From: Thysanoteuthis rhombus
Taxonomy: Eukaryota; Mollusca; Cephalopoda; Oegopsida; Thysanoteuthidae
Direction: 5' to 3'
Assembly (NCBI GenBank): GCA_963457665.1
Contig: OY735206.1
Location: forward strand, 26,384,210 to 26,448,209
Length of the DNA stretch: 64,000 nucleotides
Position 1 is the stretch's first letter, and the number at the start of each line of letters is the position of its first letter. A program made the position numbers and the translations under genes. Below, piece after piece: positions 58,400 through 64,000 of the stretch. The notes under the pieces are model-generated. The model had not been told where the DNA came from. It saw only the letters and a list, made by a program, of their open reading frames with translations, and did no database searches.

Positions 58400-59260
58400 A
58401 TAAAAATTCTCAAGTATTAGTAAATCTCTTTGAAGTTCAGAAAAATTGTGTTACAGTTCGAAATGATGAAGCCGCAAATTATATGGCATTGATATGTAAA
58501 AAAATATACATGTATTCAGAGGACTTTGTTTGAAGTGAGTTTTGAAAGAACGAGGTCATCTATGTATAAAATATCTACTTGTGGACCAGATCATATTGTG
58601 ATTGATGACATAGTACTATGCCAAAACCTGGGAAATGAATAAATTGAAGAAATACAAAGTCACCAATTATGTATTGCATACTTAAAATGCGTGAAAATCC
58701 GATGGATGCTCGCTTCATTGTAACCTATAGAGTTTTTAGAACTAAAGCTGTTTCGAGAGTTTTTAATACAATGTGCAATCATATCGTGTAATTTCATAAT
58801 GAAAATAAATTCTGTGATGGTTCAAATCTCTTTTGGGTGGTAAATATTTCTATGCCTGTTAAAGAAAGATTGAACATTATAAATACCCATGAAGGTGTTA
58901 AATCTATCTCAATCTACGATTCTTAGTACAGAAATTTCTCATGAATATCTTGATAAAGAATTTAATAGACATGACATTTACGCAAGGAAATAGTAACTAT
59001 CCTTGGTTAATAAACTCTAACGCTACCCGATGTAAAACAGAAGAAAACATGAATTACTTCACCCTTAAATATATTGTTATAGTATATATAGTATGTTAAT
59101 ATAGGAAATAAAGAATCTGATCAGATTATACATGTCCCTATGGGGATTGACTCTACCCCCCCTATCGGACAAATTTGTATTTACATAGACTTGAACCCGT
59201 TTTCGTGTCAACTTTAATTTGAAGTAATATAAAACAAACTGGATAATATCGTTTAGGGAT
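58400..59260 (+). mobile_element. Reverse transcriptase fragment of the 'PMG.D..P' type, right copy
   Basis: One frame at about 58820-58930 reads SNLFWVVNISMPVKERLNII then NTHEGVKSISIYDS, matching the family's 'CFWIV.NS.EVL..L..IN...KSISTYDFSTLYT'. After a frameshift, YTEISHEYLDKEFN follows. At about 59095-59160 it reads YVNIGNKESDQIIHVPMGID then STPP, which matches 'GIPMG.D.AP'. This copy keeps the PMG.D residues that the left copy has partly lost. The endonuclease part, the DD block and the 3' end are missing. Confidence 0.7.
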
Positions 59261-60185
59261 CTACATACATTCCTAAAAATCATAAAAGTATAAAGGCCCC
59301 TGTCTGATAACTTTGGTATGAGAGTAAGAGCGTCGCAGCTATTCGCTTATAAGGACTGTTAACTCTGTCATTTCCCTCTTTTCCTGATGAAACATCAGAG
59401 AAAAGAAAAACAATGATATCGACGATAAACCCCAACTTCCATGCTATCTTTTGTCGTGATCACATACAAAATTCCTCAGAAATATTTTCGGTAATATCAA
59501 ACTGAAAAAATAGGAGAAAACGCCGAAGACATCGACGGAAAACACCGATAACGAAAGAGAGCTCCAGAGCTGCTGTTCTAAATAAGGCAGCAACATTTGG
59601 GTTATTGTCTTTAGATAGAGATTGCACCAGCCAACATTTTGAAATACATGATGTCCTTGAAGACCAGATGGAACAGATATGTGCTTTATATCTCAATTGA
59701 TAGTTCTTTCTTCTTAGATTGGTTAAATACCTTTTGGTGTCGATGTACAAGTACGTTAGTTTTTGCTCCTCCGTATGCCTATGTATAATCATTTATTCTC
59801 AGCCACATGGTACATTGACTGAAAGGTAACTGTTACTTTGGAATTTGTTCAAAATACTATTTTCTATCATCTTTTTTTTCTACTTAACAATACTGAATAC
59901 TGCTCTGAAAATATTTGAACGAGAAGTGCTCAATGTTGTATCACTTTCATGAACCTAACAGGGAATTCAGCTCATATTCACTCATTAAAACAACCCAATT
60001 TTTCAGAAACTGTTTCAAAACAGTGCCATAATTCAAAATGTTTATCTTAGTTTGGATTCGAGCAAAAAGCATACAGCACCCAAAATTATGATCATTTCCC
60101 ACTGGGTACTTCATATTTCCGATCTTTTGGAGTACTCTGCCAACCACAGTAATTCATAATTGATGCAGTGTTGGATGCTCCATTT
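59250..60185. other. Unrecognised sequence
   Basis: The minus frame 59792-59460 (110 codons, IIHRHTEEQKLTYLYIDTK at its start) has no recognised domain. No other support for a gene. Confidence 0.35.
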
Positions 60186-60189
60186 ATTT

Positions 60190-60665
60190 TGCTGATTGAA
60201 GCAATCCAAATCGGTAACGAAGAAATATGGAATTCAAGGTATCCGAGCTGATGCATCTTCTACATTTCTCGGGGCTACTGAAAGAAAGCTTGATAAAAGA
60301 CCATGAAAGATCGGCAAAAAAGTAAAGACTGAACGAATTACGATCAGATTATGAAAGACGGGAGAGGAGGGAATAATACATCAAAGATATTATTAAAATA
60401 GATAGAAAGGTTAGAGAAGGAGAAAGGCCCATAAAGAGAATCAAATACGGATATATTACAATCGGATGGTTGAAGACAAGAGGTGAGGAAAAGAAACACT
60501 GAAGACATTATTGAAATTGATGCAAAAATTGGAGGGGGACGGTGAAAGACTCATAGAGAGATAGACAAAAAAAGAGAGGAACAAGAATTGAATAATCAAG
60601 AAAGAATTGGGAATGGAATGAATAAAAAGAAAGAAAGGGAAAAAAAAACAAAATTGAGTTCAAAC
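60190..60665. repeat. Purine-rich tract 1
   Basis: Plus strand strongly enriched in A and G (AAGAAAGG, GAGAGG and similar words) for about 470 bp. Phrases such as GATTATGAAAGACGGGAGAG / GGATGGTTGAAGACAAGAGG suggest decayed units of roughly 120 bp. Confidence 0.7.
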
Positions 60666-61185
60666 GTCTTATTAAAAACCGTCAGCCAAAACTGCCAACG
60701 TAAGTTTCTTTAGATTTTGAATGGGCCTTGCTGTCTCATGCGTACAGGTTTCGCAAATAGAGCAAAATGGCTGAAGTTTTATCCTTAAAACGAAACATTT
60801 TAAAAAGCTCTTTGCTATATAGTGAAAGAGATTAATTTATAATGTAACTTTATGCTGAATTGATCCCTCAGTTTACCCCCGCCAGTGTTCATTCTTGTTT
60901 TGTTGGAAATTAAGATTTTTCGATGATTCCTATCCAAAGAAAAGGCGTGAGATGTGACTTTTGAATTGATCACCTTTTTTTCCATTTTTGATAATTCAGC
61001 AGAGTGGCATACTACCAGAAGACAGTGATAACTTGATAGTGTTTGAGGAGTGACTAACAAGATCTGCTAAATAAAGATGTGAAAACTGAAATTGGAAACC
61101 CACCAGCATGTATCAATGGTTTGCAAATAGGAGAACATTATGTCTATCTTCAATGCTCATTGAGTAGCCATACTCGAAAGAAAAG
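60665..61185. other. Unrecognised sequence between purine-rich tracts
   Basis: No supported feature. Confidence 0.35.
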
Positions 61186-62860
61186 TGGTAAATAATAAAA
61201 AGGAAAGAATAAATGAATTCAAACAAAATTAAGAGAATCAGAAATGAATTGATGATAAAAATGAAAGAGGAAATAAATTAGTATACAACAAAAGAAACAA
61301 GGGAGAATGAAAGAGAAAAAAGGTAGTAGAAGAGGGAAAGGTTGGTGAAATTAGAAACAAAAATAATTAAAAGTAGACACAAAGAAGAAAAACATAAGAT
61401 GAAAGGAATCTAAGAGAGAATAATGATGAAAAAAAGAGAAAAAATGAAAGACAGATAGAAAGGAGATATAAACATTGAAGAATGAATGAAAGCAAACAAA
61501 ATGTATATAAGGAAAAAAAACGCCAGAAATAAGGGAAAAAGAGAATAAAGATGCATAAAAAAGATGGGAAGCATGAAAAATGAAATACATTGATAGAGAT
61601 AAAAAAGACGGGAATGGATGAAAATCAAGGAAAGAACGGAGAAAGAATGATTTATATATAATAAGGAATGAAACAATGGACTAAAATAAGAAAGAGGGAC
61701 AATTAAAAATGAATGGAAGAATGGTTGAAAATAGGGGTAATAAAGGAAAAAATCAATGGAATACATTAAGGAATGGATGAATAATTCAAAAGAAGGAAAG
61801 AAAGAATGAATGAAAATGAAGTAAGAAAGAGAAGAACAAATGAAGGTTAAAGTAGAGAAAAAGGTTGAATGAAGGTAGGAAAAAAGAAGGACTGGATAAA
61901 ATAAAAGATAGAAAAAATAGAAGGAATGGAAGGAAACAAAAAACAAGAAAGAAGGAAGCACAAAAGAAAAAAAAGAAAGAAATGAAAGAATGAATCAAAA
62001 TAAAAGGAAATAATGAATGAAACTAGACTAAACAAAAGAAAGAGTAGATGAAACTAAGATAAAGAAAGCAGATAATGAATTTAATAGGACAAGGAAAGAG
62101 AGAATGAATTAAGATAGGAAAATAAAAACATGAAAATACGAGGGGTAATTCATGAAAAAAGTGGGGAAAAAGTAAAAATAAATGAAAATATTTTTAAAAA
62201 ATGGAGGAAAAATGATTAGAAAAAAGAATTTAAAAAGAACGAAAGTGAGGAAAGTGTGAATTGTAATAAAAACAGAAAGGAGGAACTGAATGAAAATTGA
62301 AGAAAGAAAGGAAGAATGAATTGAAATTAAATTTAGATGGAAAATGATAAGGAATGAAAGAATGAATCAAAATAGAGAAAGGGAAGGGATGGAGGGTAAA
62401 ATAAAGAAAGCGTGAATGAAAATGAAGGTTTAAAAGGAAATTTTGAACGAATCGTAAGTAATGAAAGGAAAGAATGACTTGAATTACCAAAGAGAAAAGA
62501 AGGGATGGATTAAACAGGAAGAAAGAAAGGAAAAAATCGATTGAAGCAGAAAAAAAAGGAAACTAAAAGAAAGAAAGGAAAGAATGGATTGAAATGGCAA
62601 AGGGAAAGAAAAGGATGAATTAAAACAATCAAATGCAAATAAATAAAAGGGAATGATGAAGGCAGATAAACCAACAAAAAGTGGAGAAGAGAGAAAGAGA
62701 AACTTCAATAACACTCAACCAAATGGAGAGGTGGGGGTGGATGTAAATAAATGTGAAAAAAGAAAGATAGGACAACTAAAGGAAAAAAAACGGAATACAA
62801 AACAAATGAGAAAAACGGAGGGAAATATGATTAATTGAAGAAATTGAAGTCAAAATCATA
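61185..62860. repeat. Purine-rich tract 2, about 1.7 kb of GAAA/GAATGAA-type satellite-like sequence
   Basis: The plus strand is nearly all A and G with T at regular places, made of words such as GAAAGAAAGG, GAATGAATTGAAAT and GGAAAGAATG. Example near-repeats are at 62301 (GAAAGAAAGGAAGAATGAAT TGAAAT) and 62569 (GAAAGAAAGGAAAGAATGGA TTGAAAT). The minus-strand open frames here (up to 183 codons) are Phe/Ser/Leu-rich translations of this tract and not genes. Confidence 0.85.
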
Positions 62861-62984
62861 ATGTGCGTGGAAACCCATTTACCAATTAAAAGTCTAAAAA
62901 CAAAACAGGGAAAAATCCTTGCCAAATATTTTTCCTCTAATTAGACGGAATGATTTGACCTTTCAAAACTAAAATCAATATCAA

Positions 62985-63470
62985 TTTCACAGCCGTTAAA
63001 TTTTAATTTAAATTCAAGGCTAGCTTCGGATTAGTTAACATCTAGCAGATCAACGTTAAAAAAATCATATCGAGCAATCCCAACGAATGAAATCCAGCGT
63101 CAGTCGCTTAATAAAATGAAATTGGTCATGCCATTTTCTCTTCCGCTACGCCTTGTATATCCTGCATTCATAAACATAACATAATATATGAATAAAGAAG
63201 TATCAAAAAATGAAAAAAAGGGTACTTAAAACAGTATTTAGATTGTTTTTAAATCTTTTCACATGGACGGTGGGTCGATTTCCTATTATCATTATGCAAT
63301 GAACTGATACTCCCCTGATTAATACATCTCAGCTTAAGATGTCCCTGGATACAGCATAGGGGGGGGTCGGTGTTCTATTGGTATTTCTTGATTTCACAGC
63401 AATTAATTTTGATTTGAATTCAAGGTTAGTATCGGATGAGTTGACCTCTTGCGAATGATTAGAAAGAAAA
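62985..63470. repeat. Direct repeat pair of about 75 bp, 405 bp apart
   Basis: TTTCACAGCCGTTAAATTTT then AATTCAAGGCTAGCTTCGGA TTAGTTAAC at about 62985-63045 is repeated as TTTCACAGCAATTAATTTTG then AATTCAAGGTTAGTATCGGA TGAGTTGAC at about 63393-63452. Confidence 0.65.
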
Positions 63471-63589
63471 TTATTAGGAACAAAAAATATCCCAAAGGGT
63501 GGCTTCCAATGGCGTAGAGGTTATCAAAACTAGCTAAAGGGATTTGTTATTGTTGTAGTGAGTCTGATAATCATTTGTTTCTTCAGGCT

Positions 63590-64000
63590 TGATCGTTTGT
63601 GTCAGTCAAGGGAAAAGAGTAAAGAATAAAAAAGTTGATAAAAGCAAGATGAGAGAGATCTACGACAAGAAAAAGAAGAAAAAGAAGAAGAAGAAGAAGA
63701 AAAAAGTATGAAAAAGAAGGAAAAGAAGAACACGAAGCAGAAGAAAAGAAGAAGAGAACATTGAAAATAGAAAAACAAATTGAATTAGCCAAAACAAATG
63801 ATAAAGGATATTGATGAATTTCTAAAAGTGTGAAAGAAATGGAGAGGGAGGGAAAAAGTCATATAGAAAGAATGAAATAATTCATGTGAAAGAAGGAGAA
63901 GGGAAAGAAAGAAAAAACAAAGTAATGAATTAAAGTATAAGTGAAAGGAAGGAAGAGAGAAAAACAAAAGAAAAAGAAAGAATAATTGAAAAAAGGAAGT
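63590..64000. repeat. Purine-rich tract 3
   Basis: AAG/GAA-rich sequence continuing to the window end, including a short (AAG)n run near 63668-63703. Minus-strand Phe/Ser/Leu frames are artefacts. Confidence 0.85.

Larger units (their letters stand above)
57591..59245 (+). repeat. Right arm of the 1.7-kb inverted repeat
   Basis: Reverse-complement partner of 52064-53799. It begins inside the RTE 3' end (ACAAATAGTAAGATGGCGTG) and ends at ATATAAAACAAACTGGATA. Its RTE part is only about 150 bp, and the sequence left of 57591 has no match next to the left arm. Confidence 0.9.

Noticed and set aside
61351-62714. Minus-strand open frames up to 183 codons, rich in Phe, Ser and Leu, looking like membrane proteins
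   Set aside because: They mirror the polypurine tract on the plus strand. Several frames are open at once, and residue use follows the repeat words.

Overview
This window reads as a gene-poor stretch of animal nuclear DNA. It is AT-rich and has many long (TA)n tracts, compound microsatellites, decayed LINE fragments and tRNA-derived SINE-like copies. No host gene can be supported with confidence. The mix of RTE-type and R2-type LINE pieces, a GIY-YIG/Penelope-like piece and TA-tailed SINEs resembles molluscan, probably cephalopod (octopus-like), intergenic sequence. That placement is an inference from repeat content only. There are no ribosome binding sites, operons or other bacterial features.

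Layout: 0.1-1.4 kb is the 5' part of an RTE-like LINE (untranslated leader plus endonuclease). At 1.7-2.4 kb lies a diverged tandem array with a unit of about 130 bp. A nearly full-length but dead CR1/L2-like LINE covers 2.8-5.5 kb. Two RTE remnants lie tail to tail at 6.4-8.4 kb. At 12.6-13.1 kb two TA-tailed SINEs stand in a row. At 14.6-17.45 kb an R2/NeSL-type LINE can be followed from the region before the reverse transcriptase to its restriction-enzyme-like endonuclease and a (GAA)n tail, and a second, shorter relative follows to 18.6 kb. At 20.1-20.6 kb is a GIY-YIG/Penelope-like 3' fragment, and at 22.4-22.7 kb a 26-bp minisatellite. The best preserved RTE piece is at 23.5-24.4 kb and has lost its catalytic palm segment.

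The middle (25-42 kb) is mostly unrecognised AT-rich DNA. It holds small tandem arrays (58-bp, about 120-150-bp and 45-bp units), a third R2-type 3' end on the minus strand at 32.3-32.8 kb with an (AAT)n tail, and long trinucleotide tracts. Between 40 and 51.6 kb there are two copies of an unclassified ~430-bp repeat, a pogo/Tigger-like remnant, another RTE 3' end, a decayed Tc1-like transposase, and one small exon-like patch (49.66-49.99 kb) that is the only candidate for non-repeat coding sequence.

The most striking large structure is a 1.7-kb inverted repeat (52.06-53.80 and 57.59-59.25 kb) with a spacer of about 3.8 kb. Each arm is the same composite: an RTE 3' end, an anonymous TA-tailed block, and part of a different reverse transcriptase. 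The RTE part is truncated at different points in the two arms, which suggests 3' transduction or duplication of a composite. The last 4 kb are dominated by polypurine-rich DNA. All coding remnants are broken by stops and frameshifts, so they are genomic fossils and do not form a working pathway.
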